A stretch of DNA of 64,000 bases from CAILZL01 sp035548495. GTDB taxonomy: Bacteria; Pseudomonadota; Gammaproteobacteria; Steroidobacterales; Steroidobacteraceae. Under the pieces are notes generated by a model. The model saw only the letters and a list, made by a program, of their open reading frames with translations. It was not told the origin of the DNA and searched no databases. Each line of letters starts with the position of its first letter. The stretch's first letter is position 1. The stretch is from assembly GCA_035548495.1 (NCBI GenBank), contig DASZSV010000071.1:1-64000 (forward strand), given 5' to 3'. Below, piece after piece: positions 1 through 8,491 of the stretch. The position numbers and the translations under genes were made by a program.

Positions 1-2420
1 CGCACCAGGGTGCCATTGGAACTGATGAGCATGATTTCATCATCCGGCTTCACTTGTACTGCACCAACCACTTCGCCGTTGCGCTCGCTGGTCTGCAATG
101 AAATTACGCCCTGACCGCCACGGCCATGTACAGGATATTCATCGACGCTGGTGAGTTTTCCGTAACCATTGGCCGATGCCGTCAGCACCAGACCCCCTTC
201 TTCAACAACGATCAACGAAATCACTTCATCATCATCTCCAAGACGAATGCCGCGTACACCTGCTGCGGTACGTCCCATCGGACGCACATCTTCCTCGTTG
301 AAGCGAATGGCCTTGCCTGATGCAGTGGACAGCATGATGTGTTTGCTACCATCGGTAATATCGACGCCGACAAGATGGTCACCGGGCTCCAGATCAACTG
401 CAATGATGCCGGCTTGACGCGGCCGCGAGAAAGCTTCGAGCGAAGTCTTCTTGACGGTGCCTTGACTGGTCACCATGAACACAAACTTGCTGGCATCAAA
501 TTCATGGATGGGCAGCACGGCATTGATGCGCTCGCCTTCTACCAGCGGCAGCAGGTTCACAATAGGCTTGCCTCTGGAACTGCGGCTGGCCAGCGGCAAC
601 TGATATACCTTGAGCCAGTACATTTTGCCGGTGCTGGAGAAGCACAACAATGTGTCATGCGTGTGCGCAACAAACAACTTGTCGATGAAGTCTTCGTCCT
701 TCATTGTGGTTGCGGCCTTGCCGCGGCCACCGCGTTTTTGCGCCTGATAATCCGCAATGGGTTGCGACTTGGCATAACCGCCGTGCGACAGCGTCACCAC
801 CACATCCTGCGGTTCCACCAGATCTTCAAAGGTGAGATCGGAATGCACTTCGATGATTTCCGTGCGGCGCTTGTCGGCATAAGTGTTCTTGATTTCCAGC
901 AGTTCGTTGCGAATCACTTCCACCAGACGTTCTGCACGCGTGAGAATGTCACCAAGATCCTGAATGACTCCCAGCAATTCCTGGAACTCGGCAACGATCT
1001 TGTCCTGCTCCAGTCCGGTCAAACGATGCAGACGCAATTCAAGGATGGCCTGTGCCTGCGCTTCAGACAGCCGGTAGCCGTTGGCGCTCAAACCAAACTC
1101 GGCACTCAATCCATCGGGACGTGTGGAAATTGATCCTGCACGTGCCAGCATTTCCGGTACGGCGCCACCATGCCATTCACGGCTCATCAATCCCACTTTG
1201 GCTTCAGCCGGTGTGGGCGACGCCTTGATCAGCGCAATGACTTCATCAATGTTTGCCAGCGCAATGGCCTGACCTTCCAGCACATGGGCACGCTCTCGCG
1301 CCTTGCGCAGTTCAAACACCGTGCGGCGTGTGACCACTTCGCGGCGATGACGCAGGAAGGCATCAAGCACTTCCTTGAGGTTGAGCAACTTGGGTTGTCC
1401 ATCGAGCAGCGCCACCATATTGATGCCGAACACCGAATCCATCGGCGTGTGTTTGTACAGATTGTTCAGAATGACATCCGCCACTTCACCACGCTTGAGT
1501 TCGATGACAATGCGCATGCCATCCTTGTCGGACTCATCACGCAAGCCGTCGGGCGCAATGCCTTCAATGATTTTTTCACGCACCAGCTCGGCGATGCGTT
1601 CGATCAATTTGGCCTTGTTAACCTGATACGGAAGCTCCGTGACGATGATGGCCTGACGGCCTTTTTCATCTTCTTCGATGCTGGTGCGCGCACGCATGAA
1701 CACGCGGCCACGACCAGTGTGATAAGCCAGTGCGATTTCCTGTGTGCCATTGATGATGCCGGCCGTGGGAAAATCAGGCGCCGGTACGAATTGCATCAGT
1801 TGTGGAATGGTGATGGCAGGGTTATCTAGCAGGGCAATGCAGGCATCCACCACTTCGCCCAGATTGTGCGGCGGAATGTTGGTGGCCATGCCCACGGCAA
1901 TACCGGTTTGACCATTGATCAGCAGATTGGGAACACGTGTCGGCAGTACTGCGGGTTCCTGTTCGGATTCGTCGTAGTTGGGAGTGAAATCGACGGTCTC
2001 CTTGTCGATGTCGATGAGCAGTTCATGCGCCAGCTTCGACATGCGCACTTCGGTGTAACGCATTGCGGCGGGCATGTCGCCGTCCACCGATCCGAAATTA
2101 CCCTGACCGTCAACCAGCATGTAACGCAACGAAAATGGCTGCGCCATGCGAACAATGGTGTCGTACACCGCGGTGTCACCATGCGGGTGGTATTTACCGA
2201 TGACATCACCCACCACGCGCGCGGACTTCTTGTAAGCCTTGTTCCAGTCATTGCCCAGTTCGCGCATGGCGAACAACACGCGCCGGTGCACCGGCTTCAG
2301 TCCATCGCGTACATCCGGCAGTGCCCGTCCGACAATCACGCTCATGGCGTAATCGAGATAGGACTGACGCATCTCATCTTCGAGATTGACGTGAATGATG
2401 TCGTGAGCGATTTCTGTCAT
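1..2420 (-). CDS. gyrA: DNA gyrase subunit A (C-terminus off the left edge)
   Basis: Subunit A of the type II topoisomerase that supercoils DNA; it cuts and rejoins the strands as an A2B2 complex with GyrB. About 806 codons are present, and the reading frame is still open at base 1, inside the last blade of the C-terminal DNA-wrapping propeller (GTLV motif). By comparison with the E. coli protein roughly 60-80 residues are missing. The start ATG (complement of 2418-2420) gives MTEIAHDIIHVNLEDEM, colinear with E. coli. The catalytic tyrosine falls at Y122 in AAMRYTE. The quinolone-determining region reads HPHGDTAVYD, with Thr83 and Asp87. Thr83 is the normal residue in Pseudomonas aeruginosa, so it does not by itself show resistance. 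An extended -10 promoter and leader hairpins lie upstream. Confidence 0.97.
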   Translation of the reverse strand, partial: MTEIAHDIIHVNLEDEMRQSYLDYAMSVIVGRALPDVRDGLKPVHRRVLFAMRELGNDWNKAYKKSARVVGDVIGKYHPHGDTAVYDTIVRMAQPFSLRYMLVDGQGNFGSVDGDMPAAMRYTEVRMSKLAHELLIDIDKETVDFTPNYDESEQEPAVLPTRVPNLLINGQTGIAVGMATNIPPHNLGEVVDACIALLDNPAITIPQLMQFVPAPDFPTAGIINGTQEIALAYHTGRGRVFMRARTSIEEDEKGRQAIIVTELPYQVNKAKLIERIAELVREKIIEGIAPDGLRDESDKDGMRIVIELKRGEVADVILNNLYKHTPMDSVFGINMVALLDGQPKLLNLKEVLDAFLRHRREVVTRRTVFELRKARERAHVLEGQAIALANIDEVIALIKASPTPAEAKVGLMSREWHGGAVPEMLARAGSISTRPDGLSAEFGLSANGYRLSEAQAQAILELRLHRLTGLEQDKIVAEFQELLGVIQDLGDILTRAERLVEVIRNELLEIKNTYADKRRTEIIEVHSDLTFEDLVEPQDVVVTLSHGGYAKSQPIADYQAQKRGGRGKAATTMKDEDFIDKLFVAHTHDTLLCFSSTGKMYWLKVYQLPLASRSSRGKPIVNLLPLVEGERINAVLPIHEFDASKFVFMVTSQGTVKKTSLEAFSRPRQAGIIAVDLEPGDHLVGVDITDGSKHIMLSTASGKAIRFNEEDVRPMGRTAAGVRGIRLGDDDEVISLIVVEEGGLVLTASANGYGKLTSVDEYPVHGRGGQGVISLQTSERNGEVVGAVQVKPDDEIMLISSNGTLV

Positions 2421-2502
2421 TGGTTGTGATGTTCCGGGCAAATGATCCGTTGGAGATGCAGCAGGTTTCCGGTCAAAAAATCGCCGGAATGCCTGTCTGA
2501 AA

Positions 2503-2543
2503 CCCCGCTTTCCGGGGCCGTCCTTTACTCAGTTTGACGGCCC
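2503..2543 (-). promoter_or_regulatory. gyrA leader hairpins, partly mutually exclusive
   Basis: In the presumed gyrA transcript an 8-base-pair stem, GGGCCGTC with GACGGCCC (2536-2543 with 2515-2522), is followed by a second stem, CCCCG with CGGGG (2513-2517 with 2503-2507). The two share bases 2515-2517, so they cannot both form completely. A short U run follows the second. This is visible pairing; a regulatory role is inference. Confidence 0.35.
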
Positions 2544-2569
2544 GTTTTCGTTGAATTTTTAGTCGCGAA

Positions 2570-2578
2570 ATTCTATCA
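2570..2578 (-). promoter_or_regulatory. Probable gyrA extended -10 promoter
   Basis: On the minus strand TGATAGAAT matches an extended -10 (TGn followed by TAGAAT, 5 of 6 to consensus). It lies about 150 bases before the gyrA start. No good -35 is seen, as is usual for extended -10 promoters. Assignment is by consensus only. Confidence 0.4.
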
Positions 2579-2637
2579 CATCCGCACTGATTTCATGCGG
2601 TTTTGCGAGGATGAAAATGGGTAAAAATTTTCACCCG

Positions 2638-2831
2638 GCACGCATGGAAATCGTGGTTCTGTTGACAAAATTGCCGTGATTATTTCCCTGCGGGCTCCGC
2701 AAAAACTTGCAATGCCATGCGCTCCTGCATCGCTGCAAGCCAGGGTTCACTATCCTTGGGGAACCCATCCATCGCATGCGATGGACCCTTGTTTTTGACG
2801 TTTCGCAAACAGGAGCACGATTCCGCGCTGC
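2638..2831. repeat. Dispersed structured element, copy 1 (~194 bases)
   Basis: This is one of two copies in the window; the other is at 19169-19356 in opposite orientation. The core (2699-2799) aligns to copy 2 with about 13 differences in 100 bases. It holds three hairpins: CTTGCA/TGCAAG, GGGTTC/GAACCC and the palindrome CCATCGCATGCGATGG, all enclosed by CAAAAAC/GTTTTTG. The outer 30 bases of each end form an imperfect inverted repeat (AATCGTG near 2650 with its complement near 2818). The arms differ in sequence from those of copy 2. No reading frame is conserved. It occupies the gyrA-ubiG gap. Confidence 0.75.
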
Positions 2832-2874
2832 TCACCACCTGAAGCGCATCAGGTGCAACTGATGCAGCGAATTT

Positions 2875-2903
2875 TCCAATTCACAAACACCTGCCGCTAT
2901 ACT
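2875..2903 (+). promoter_or_regulatory. Possible ubiG promoter
   Basis: A -10 hexamer TATACT lies at 2898-2903, 33 bases before the ubiG ATG. The hexamer at 2875-2880 (TCCAAT), 17 bases upstream, is a poor -35. Consensus match only. Confidence 0.35.
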
Positions 2904-2936
2904 TGTGCCTTCGCACCACCGGTCTGAAACCACCCC

Positions 2937-3644
2937 ATGAACGCCACCGCCAATGTCAATCCTGCGGAAGTCGAACGCTTCGACAGCATGGCCACGCGCT
3001 GGTGGGATCCGCAGGGCGAGTTCAAGCCCCTGCACATCATGAATCCGGTGCGCACGGGTTACATTGATCAACGTGTATCGCTTAAAGACAAAACAGTACT
3101 GGACATCGGTTGCGGCGGCGGCCTGCTGGCGGAGGCCATGTCAAAAAAAGGCGCGCGGGTAACGGGGCTCGATCTCGGCGCCACCACCATCGAAGTGGCC
3201 AGATTGCATGCAATGGAAAGCAAGCTGAACATCCATTATCTGAATGAATCCGCAGAACAACATGCTGCAACCCATGCGGGCACTTATGACGTCGTCACCT
3301 GCCTGGAAATGCTGGAACATGTGCCCGATCCTGCGGGCGTGATCCGGACTATTGCGACGTTATTGAAGCCCGGTGGCCACGCTGTGTTTTCCACGCTCAA
3401 TCGCAATCCCAAAGCCTATGCATTGGCCGTCGTCGGCGCTGAATACATCGTGAAATTATTGCCAAAGGGCACGCACACCTATGCGCAGTTCATTCGTCCG
3501 TCGGAACTGGCCAGATGGTCGCGTACTGCCGGACTGGAAGTACTGGATGTACGCGGCCTGCAATTCAATCCGTTGACGCTGACCTGCTCACTGGGTCGTG
3601 ATACCGATGTGAACTACCTGATGCATGTGCAGAAGTCTGTTTGA
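2937..3644 (+). CDS. ubiG: Ubiquinone biosynthesis O-methyltransferase UbiG
   Basis: S-adenosylmethionine-dependent O-methyltransferase that carries out both O-methylations in ubiquinone synthesis, at the inner face of the cytoplasmic membrane. The 235-residue length is normal for UbiG. The N-terminal motif FDSMATRWWDPQGEFKPLH is characteristic of the family. SAM motif I, VLDIGCGGGLLAE, lies at residues 54-66, followed by TGLDLG (acidic residue binding the SAM ribose) and the motif ending ALLKPGG-like near residue 145. The start ATG gives full alignment with the family N-terminus. gph follows 38 bases later, the usual ubiG-gph pairing, so the two are probably co-transcribed. Confidence 0.95.
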   Translation: MNATANVNPAEVERFDSMATRWWDPQGEFKPLHIMNPVRTGYIDQRVSLKDKTVLDIGCGGGLLAEAMSKKGARVTGLDLGATTIEVARLHAMESKLNIHYLNESAEQHAATHAGTYDVVTCLEMLEHVPDPAGVIRTIATLLKPGGHAVFSTLNRNPKAYALAVVGAEYIVKLLPKGTHTYAQFIRPSELARWSRTAGLEVLDVRGLQFNPLTLTCSLGRDTDVNYLMHVQKSV

Positions 3645-3682
3645 TTCCTGTTGTTTGTTATTCTGTGATCTGAAGTTTCTTG

Positions 3683-4333
3683 ATGAAAAAACGCGCTTTA
3701 TTGCTTGATCTTGATGGCACACTGCTCGATACCGCGCCCGACATGGCCGATGCGTTGAACAAGTTGCTGGTTGAAATGAATCGTGAACCCCTGCCCTTCG
3801 CAGACATTCGCAAAACCGTATCGCACGGCAACCTGCGCATGCTGCAACTCGCTTTTGGCGCCGAGAACGTGGTTGAAGGCGGCGATCTGCAAAAAAGATT
3901 TCTGAACATTTATCGTCAGGCATTGGCAGTCAAGACAAAATTGTTCGATGGATTTGATCAGGTGCTGAAACGTGTGAATGAACTTGGCATGCAATGGGGC
4001 GTGGTGACCAACAAGCCAGGCTGGCTGACTGATCCATTGATGGCAGAACTGGGGCTGGACACGCAAGCGGCGTGCATTGTCAGTGGCGACACAGTGGCAC
4101 AACGCAAGCCGCATCCGCTGCCCATGTTTCATGCAGCACAGTTGATGTCGATTGAACCGCAGGCATGTCTGTATGTCGGCGATGCCGAACGTGATATTCA
4201 GGCCGGCAATGCAGCAGGCATGACCACACTGGTGGCCCTGTGGGGTTACCTCGGCGAGAACGACAAGCCTCATGAGTGGCGGGGTCACGGAATTGTGGAT
4301 ACGCCGAATGATTTGATTGAATGGCTTAATTAG
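3683..4333 (+). CDS. gph: Phosphoglycolate phosphatase (HAD family)
   Basis: Haloacid dehalogenase-type phosphatase that removes phosphate from 2-phosphoglycolate, made during repair of oxidised DNA ends. All four HAD motifs are present: DLDGTLLDT near the N-terminus (nucleophile Asp and acid/base Asp), VVTNKP (motif II), the lysine of RKPHPLP (motif III) and YVGDAERD (motif IV, Mg2+ ligands). Length is 216 residues. I chose ATG 3683; an in-frame TTG directly before it (3680) adds one residue. The gene follows ubiG. The E. coli-type Gph family is close to MupP (N-acetylmuramate 6-phosphate phosphatase). Because amgK and murU are also in this window, a MupP role is a real alternative. Confidence 0.85.
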   Translation: MKKRALLLDLDGTLLDTAPDMADALNKLLVEMNREPLPFADIRKTVSHGNLRMLQLAFGAENVVEGGDLQKRFLNIYRQALAVKTKLFDGFDQVLKRVNELGMQWGVVTNKPGWLTDPLMAELGLDTQAACIVSGDTVAQRKPHPLPMFHAAQLMSIEPQACLYVGDAERDIQAGNAAGMTTLVALWGYLGENDKPHEWRGHGIVDTPNDLIEWLN

Positions 4334-4370
4334 CGAATGATGTGGGCATATTGGATATCTACCCCACTGC

Positions 4371-4477
4371 GTCATTCCCGCGAAGGCGGGAATCCAGTAA
4401 GCAAGACTGCAATATTGCTTGTCACGAGATTTATGAAATTGTTTCTACTGGATTATCGCCTTCGGGGGAATCCAGTA
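4371..4477. repeat. Paired extragenic palindrome (CATTCCCGCGAAGGCGGGAA family)
   Basis: The left unit (4371-4399) is a hairpin of CCCGC/GCGGG type ending in AATCCAGTA. The right unit (4446-4477) carries TACTGGAT, a related GCCTTCGGGG segment and a second AATCCAGTA. It fills most of the gph-rmuC gap. The same family occurs at 13431-13543, and a half-unit lies near 19100-19127. Such units are common intergenic repeats in Proteobacteria. Confidence 0.75.
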
Positions 4478-4537
4478 GAGGCCTGTCTGGCAGGTTGTCT
4501 GTAAACTTGCAGAAGTAATGCACATACCAACCTGATA

Positions 4538-5821
4538 GTGAACGCACAAATTACAATCTACCTGCTGCTCGCTTTTATCATCGGCGCCTTCATCGGCGCA
4601 CTGGTGATGCGCGTGTTACGTGCGCAGCGCGAACAGCAATTGACCAACGAACTGGCTGCATTGCAGTCGCAGCTTAAATCACAAACGCAGGTGGAACAGG
4701 AACGTCAGCTTGCATTGCAGTTGACCATTGAACGGCTGGCCAAGGACTTCGATTCGGTCGCCGGTCAAAGTCTGCGCGCCAACAGCGAAGTGTTTCTGAA
4801 GCTGGCACGCGAGCATCTCGGCCAGCACAATCAGAATGCGGTCGCCGCGCTCACTGAACGCGAGAAAGCCATTGAAACCATGGTGGCGCCGATACGCGAA
4901 GCATTGAGCAAGACCGAACAACAAATCGCGCGTATTGAAAAAGAACGCGCTGAAACATTTGGCGCACTGCGCACTTCGCTGGAAGCCGTGACATTAGGTC
5001 AGCAAGCATTACAAAAAGAAACTCGCTCACTGGTCACCGCGCTGCGCCGTCCCGAAGTGCGTGGCCAATGGGGTGAACTGACATTGAAACGCCTCGCTGA
5101 ACTGGCAGGCATGGTGGAACATTGCGATTTCAATGAGCAAGTCCACACCGAAACGGACAGCGGTGCATTGCGTCCCGACATGATCATCAACATGCCCGAT
5201 GGACGCACATTGGTGGTGGATGTCAAAACACCGCTTGATGCCTATCTTGAAGCAGTGGAAGCCAATAACGACGATGCCAGACAAACCGCGTTACGCCGTC
5301 ATGCTGCCGCCGTTGCCGAACGCGTGCGGCAGTTGTCCGCCAAAAGTTACTGGGCACAGTTTGAACACAGCCCTGACTTCGTCATCCTGTTCATTCCGGG
5401 CGATCAATTTCTCAGCGCTGCACTGGCTGAAAATCCCAACCTGCTTGAAGACGCCATTCGTCAGCATGTCATCATCGCCACACCCTCCAGTTTTGTTGCC
5501 TTGTTGAAAGCCGTGGCCTATGGCTGGCGTCAAACGGCTCTGGCACAGAATGCCAAGACCATCAGCGATCTCGGCGCAGAACTCTACAAACGTTTGAGTG
5601 TGTTCAACAATCACCTGATCAAGTTGCAACGCAATCTCAATGGCAGCGTGGAAGCGTTCAATGCTGCAATGGGTTCACTGGAGCGGCAGGTGTTGCCCGG
5701 TGCGCGCAAGTTCACTGAACTGGGCATCCGGCCGGACAAGGAGATTGACAGCATCGAGCCCATTGAATCTCTGGCGCGCGCACCGCAGACACTGACCACC
5801 GCACCTGACACTGGCGAATGA
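4538..5821 (+). CDS. rmuC: DNA recombination protein RmuC
   Basis: Membrane-anchored RmuC-family protein, predicted nuclease of the PD-(D/E)xK fold that limits recombination at inverted repeats. It has one N-terminal membrane helix (residues about 6-26), then a long coiled coil rich in Gln, Glu and Leu (about 28-165). The conserved RmuC domain begins at RPEVRGQWGE (from residue 170) and contains LRPDMIINMPDG and VDVKTPLDAYLEA (near 227). The catalytic Asp and Lys are expected in the latter. Length (427) is normal. The start is GTG; it is needed to include the whole membrane helix. The stop overlaps the next gene by four bases (ATGA), so translation is probably coupled. Confidence 0.92.
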   Translation: MNAQITIYLLLAFIIGAFIGALVMRVLRAQREQQLTNELAALQSQLKSQTQVEQERQLALQLTIERLAKDFDSVAGQSLRANSEVFLKLAREHLGQHNQNAVAALTEREKAIETMVAPIREALSKTEQQIARIEKERAETFGALRTSLEAVTLGQQALQKETRSLVTALRRPEVRGQWGELTLKRLAELAGMVEHCDFNEQVHTETDSGALRPDMIINMPDGRTLVVDVKTPLDAYLEAVEANNDDARQTALRRHAAAVAERVRQLSAKSYWAQFEHSPDFVILFIPGDQFLSAALAENPNLLEDAIRQHVIIATPSSFVALLKAVAYGWRQTALAQNAKTISDLGAELYKRLSVFNNHLIKLQRNLNGSVEAFNAAMGSLERQVLPGARKFTELGIRPDKEIDSIEPIESLARAPQTLTTAPDTGE

Positions 5822-6654
5822 CTCTGGACGCATCACTGTTACAGCGTGCCATTCCCGATGGCTCCATGCGTTACTTCGCATGGCTTTACACACCAAATGA
5901 ATATCGTGATGTGGTTGCAGCCCTGTTTCTGCTCGAATCAGAACTGCGTGACACCGCCAATGCTCCACATGACGTTGCACATATTCGCCTGCAATGGTGG
6001 CGCGACGAGATTGAACGCCTGGCCAACAGCAATGCACAACATCCGGCAACACGGGTTCTGCAAACGCATCGCAATAGCAACGTTGATTTTTCAGTGCTGG
6101 ATGCGACGCTTCGCAGCACTGCACAGGATATTGCGCATAGCACCTACGAACGCGATGTTGAGTTGAACCAGTATCTCAATGGCCAAGGTGCACTGTTTGC
6201 GTTAATGGCACAGTATCTTGTGACTGATACAGCCGGAACAAAGCACGATGAGCTGCCATCTGCGGCAACGCAACTGGGCGCGCTGGTGCGGCATGTTGAA
6301 TTGCTGCGCGACCTGAAAGCCGATGTTCATCATGGCAGGTTGTACATGCCACTGGATGAACTGGACAAGTTGAATATTGAATATGAAGTACTCGAATCAA
6401 AAGACTGGCCCGATGCTTTTGTCACATGGCTCAGGGAACGCTGTGCAACAATCGTCCGGCAACATACGCAACTGACACAGGCGCTGCGGGCCAGCGAGGC
6501 ATCCGTGCTACGGCCCCTGTTGGTCATCGCCGCATTACATGTAAAATTGCTGAACAACCTGAGCGGTGATGTAAAACGCATCATCAACACCCGCCTGGAA
6601 TTGGGCGCATTCACCAAACTATGGACGGCGTGGCGTGCAGCAACCAGGTGCTAA
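5818..6654 (+). CDS. Phytoene/squalene-synthase-like protein, NDUFAF6 type
   Basis: A 278-residue all-alpha protein of the squalene/phytoene synthase superfamily. It resembles the subgroup of mitochondrial complex I assembly factor NDUFAF6 rather than true prenyl synthases. The subgroup signature QWWRDEIERL sits at about residues 58-67, and LLRDLKADVHHGRLYMPLDEL follows from about 162. The two aspartate-rich metal-binding motifs of active synthases (DxxxD) are not clearly present: the first is replaced by the WWRDE segment. It overlaps rmuC by four bases. Function in bacteria is not established; lipid-linked or respiratory-complex roles are possible. Confidence 0.75.
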   Translation: MTLDASLLQRAIPDGSMRYFAWLYTPNEYRDVVAALFLLESELRDTANAPHDVAHIRLQWWRDEIERLANSNAQHPATRVLQTHRNSNVDFSVLDATLRSTAQDIAHSTYERDVELNQYLNGQGALFALMAQYLVTDTAGTKHDELPSAATQLGALVRHVELLRDLKADVHHGRLYMPLDELDKLNIEYEVLESKDWPDAFVTWLRERCATIVRQHTQLTQALRASEASVLRPLLVIAALHVKLLNNLSGDVKRIINTRLELGAFTKLWTAWRAATRC

Positions 6655-6712
6655 AATGCGTTCATTGGATAACACAATTGATTACTCACACTCGGGGGCT
6701 ATTGGAAGTGCC

Positions 6713-7588
6713 ATGAATACCACGCTATTTAATCGCAGCTCTGTCCACCGCTATTCTGCAACTTGCATTTGCCTGATCATCGCGCTGTCGATATCTGCCT
6801 GTGGACAGCGAGCCCACCGGCTGGCTGGACAACCCGGGGCAGCGGTATTACCTTCAGACATAAAAACAAAAATAGTGATGGAACAGAGAAAGCCGGATAG
6901 TACGTTGGCTTATACGCACGACGTATCCGTGGAAGTTGCCAAAGATCGCTTACAAAGCCAATTGGATGCCGTAAGAGACGCCTGTGTCTCAGACAAGCAG
7001 GCTCAATGCACAATTCTAAATGTTGACAGTGAACTCGCTTCATCTCTGCCAAGCGGCTCAATTTCAATGCGGCTCATCCCGCAAAAAGTGGCAACAATCG
7101 TGAACGTTGCAGCCACAAACGGGCACGTGACTTCAACTCATACGTCGGCTGAAGACTTGGCACCAGAGTTGGACGATACTGCCCAAAAACTCACTTCACT
7201 CAACAACTACCGTGATCGCTTAAACAGCATCATGTCAAAAAGAGACCTTAATCCCGATCAATTGATTTCAGTTGCTCGGGAACTGTCCAACACTCAAAGT
7301 GAAATTGACGAATTGATGCGTAGTCGATCCAAACTGCGCCAGCGCATTGATACCGACTTGCTTACGATCCGGTTTACCGTCCCGGGCGAGGATTACACTG
7401 CAACCCTTACGCCAGTAAAGGATGCGCTAAGTTCATTCAGCTACAATTTCAGAAGCGCGGTGGCGGCAGTAATCAGCTTCACCGCCTACTTGTTGCCTTG
7501 GATACCGATTATCTTTTTGGCATTTCTGGGCATACGTAAATCATGGCGGCTTTTAAAGAAGAAATCCGCCGCACCGTCAACTACCTGA
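6713..7588 (+). CDS. DUF4349 lipoprotein
   Basis: Predicted outer- or inner-membrane lipoprotein of unknown function. The chosen ATG (6713) follows a GGAAG ribosome site and gives a 291-residue protein with a signal peptide ending in SISAC (lipidated Cys30). An upstream in-frame start at 6635 would put 26 non-signal residues before it and overlap the previous gene. The middle holds a DUF4349-type helical region (about 155-225) with YRDRLNSIMSKRDL, ARELSNTQSEIDEL and a region ending RFTVP. A membrane helix (near residues 250-275) and a basic tail follow. DUF4349 proteins are widespread but uncharacterised. The next gene starts 8 bases on. Confidence 0.8.
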   Translation: MNTTLFNRSSVHRYSATCICLIIALSISACGQRAHRLAGQPGAAVLPSDIKTKIVMEQRKPDSTLAYTHDVSVEVAKDRLQSQLDAVRDACVSDKQAQCTILNVDSELASSLPSGSISMRLIPQKVATIVNVAATNGHVTSTHTSAEDLAPELDDTAQKLTSLNNYRDRLNSIMSKRDLNPDQLISVARELSNTQSEIDELMRSRSKLRQRIDTDLLTIRFTVPGEDYTATLTPVKDALSSFSYNFRSAVAAVISFTAYLLPWIPIIFLAFLGIRKSWRLLKKKSAAPSTT

Positions 7589-7596
7589 GATACCCG

Positions 7597-8340
7597 ATGC
7601 TTCTTCCTTCCGACTACACTTTAACCGCCAACGCTCTCGCCGGCCGCGTGATACTGATCACCGGCGCCACCGATGGCATTGGCAAAGCATTGGCCGTTGC
7701 AACAGCACAACTCGGCGCCACTGTCATTGTTCATGGTCGCAGCACCAAGAAACTTGAAGCCGTCGATGATGCTATCAAGGCAGTGAATGGCAAACGCCCG
7801 GCGTTGTTGCCGCTGGATTTTGAGAAAGCCGGCGCCAGTGAATATCAGGCTGCGATCAATGCCATCGAACAGAATTACGGCCGCCTCGATGGCCTGGTTC
7901 ACAATGCAGCCACGCTGGGTGAGAAAGCACCGGTAGAACATTATGACTATGCAAAATGGCTGCGCACCATGCATGTCAATACCAATGCGCCGTTCATTCT
8001 TACGCGCCACTGCATGCCGTTGTTGAGAAAGTCGGACGATGCTTCGATTATCTTCAGCAGTTGCGAAGTTGCAGTAAAGGCACGACCCAACTGGGGCGCC
8101 TATCTTGTTTCCAAGGCTGCGAACGAAAGCATGATGCACATGCTCGCCGAAGAACTGGAAAACACGCGCATTCGTGTCAACAGCGTTGATCCCGGCATTG
8201 TGAACACACGCATCCGCATGCAGGCGTTTCCCGCCGAGAAACGCGACGTTCATCCGAATCCGGACCAGGTGCTATCCGCATATTTGTACTTGTTGAGTGA
8301 CGATAGCAAAGGCGTCAATGGGCAGAGACTGGTATGTTAG
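7597..8340 (+). CDS. YciK-like short-chain dehydrogenase/reductase
   Basis: NAD(P)-dependent oxidoreductase of the classical SDR family, 247 residues. The cofactor-binding glycine motif TGATDGIG is at 22-29 and NAA near 103. The catalytic Ser is at 154/155, and Tyr169 and Lys173 form YLVSK. The sequence around DGIGKALA, LDFEKA and RVNSVDPGIVNTRIR resembles E. coli YciK. In many gammaproteobacteria YciK lies next to ubiG-gph, and here it is in the same gene group. Start: ATG 7597 gives the usual N-terminus. An upstream ATG at 7543 adds 18 residues and overlaps the DUF4349 gene. The substrate is not known. Confidence 0.85.
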   Translation: MLLPSDYTLTANALAGRVILITGATDGIGKALAVATAQLGATVIVHGRSTKKLEAVDDAIKAVNGKRPALLPLDFEKAGASEYQAAINAIEQNYGRLDGLVHNAATLGEKAPVEHYDYAKWLRTMHVNTNAPFILTRHCMPLLRKSDDASIIFSSCEVAVKARPNWGAYLVSKAANESMMHMLAEELENTRIRVNSVDPGIVNTRIRMQAFPAEKRDVHPNPDQVLSAYLYLLSDDSKGVNGQRLVC

Positions 8341-8377
8341 CGATGAACGTTGACTGCAGCTTCAAAAGTGTTACGAA

Positions 8378-8476
8378 GTAGGTTGGCGCTGAACGAAGTG
8401 AAGCCCAACAAAAGGTGTCAAATTGTGAATCGTCGCAAATTTTGATGTTGGGCTTCGAGGACTCAGCCCAACCTAC
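8378..8476. repeat. Extragenic inverted repeat (GTAGGTTGG...CCAACCTAC)
   Basis: The left arm (8378-8410) carries GTAGGTTGG and GAAGCCCAACA. The right arm (8445-8476) carries TGTTGGGCTTC and CCAACCTAC, so the arms pair over most of their length around an AT-rich centre. A further CCCAACCTA follows at 8485. This looks like a common dispersed repeat family. It lies at the 3' side of the DUF2971 gene. Confidence 0.75.
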
Positions 8477-8491
8477 GAAGTGCCGCCCAAC

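Noticed and set aside
2160..2185. GyrA Thr83 as a quinolone-resistance change
   Set aside because: Thr83 is wild type in some gammaproteobacteria; Asp87 is unchanged. Nothing shows mutation.
339..2429. Long plus-strand open frames opposite gyrA
   Set aside because: The minus strand gives a continuous, fully recognisable GyrA; the plus frames have no ribosome site and no family match.
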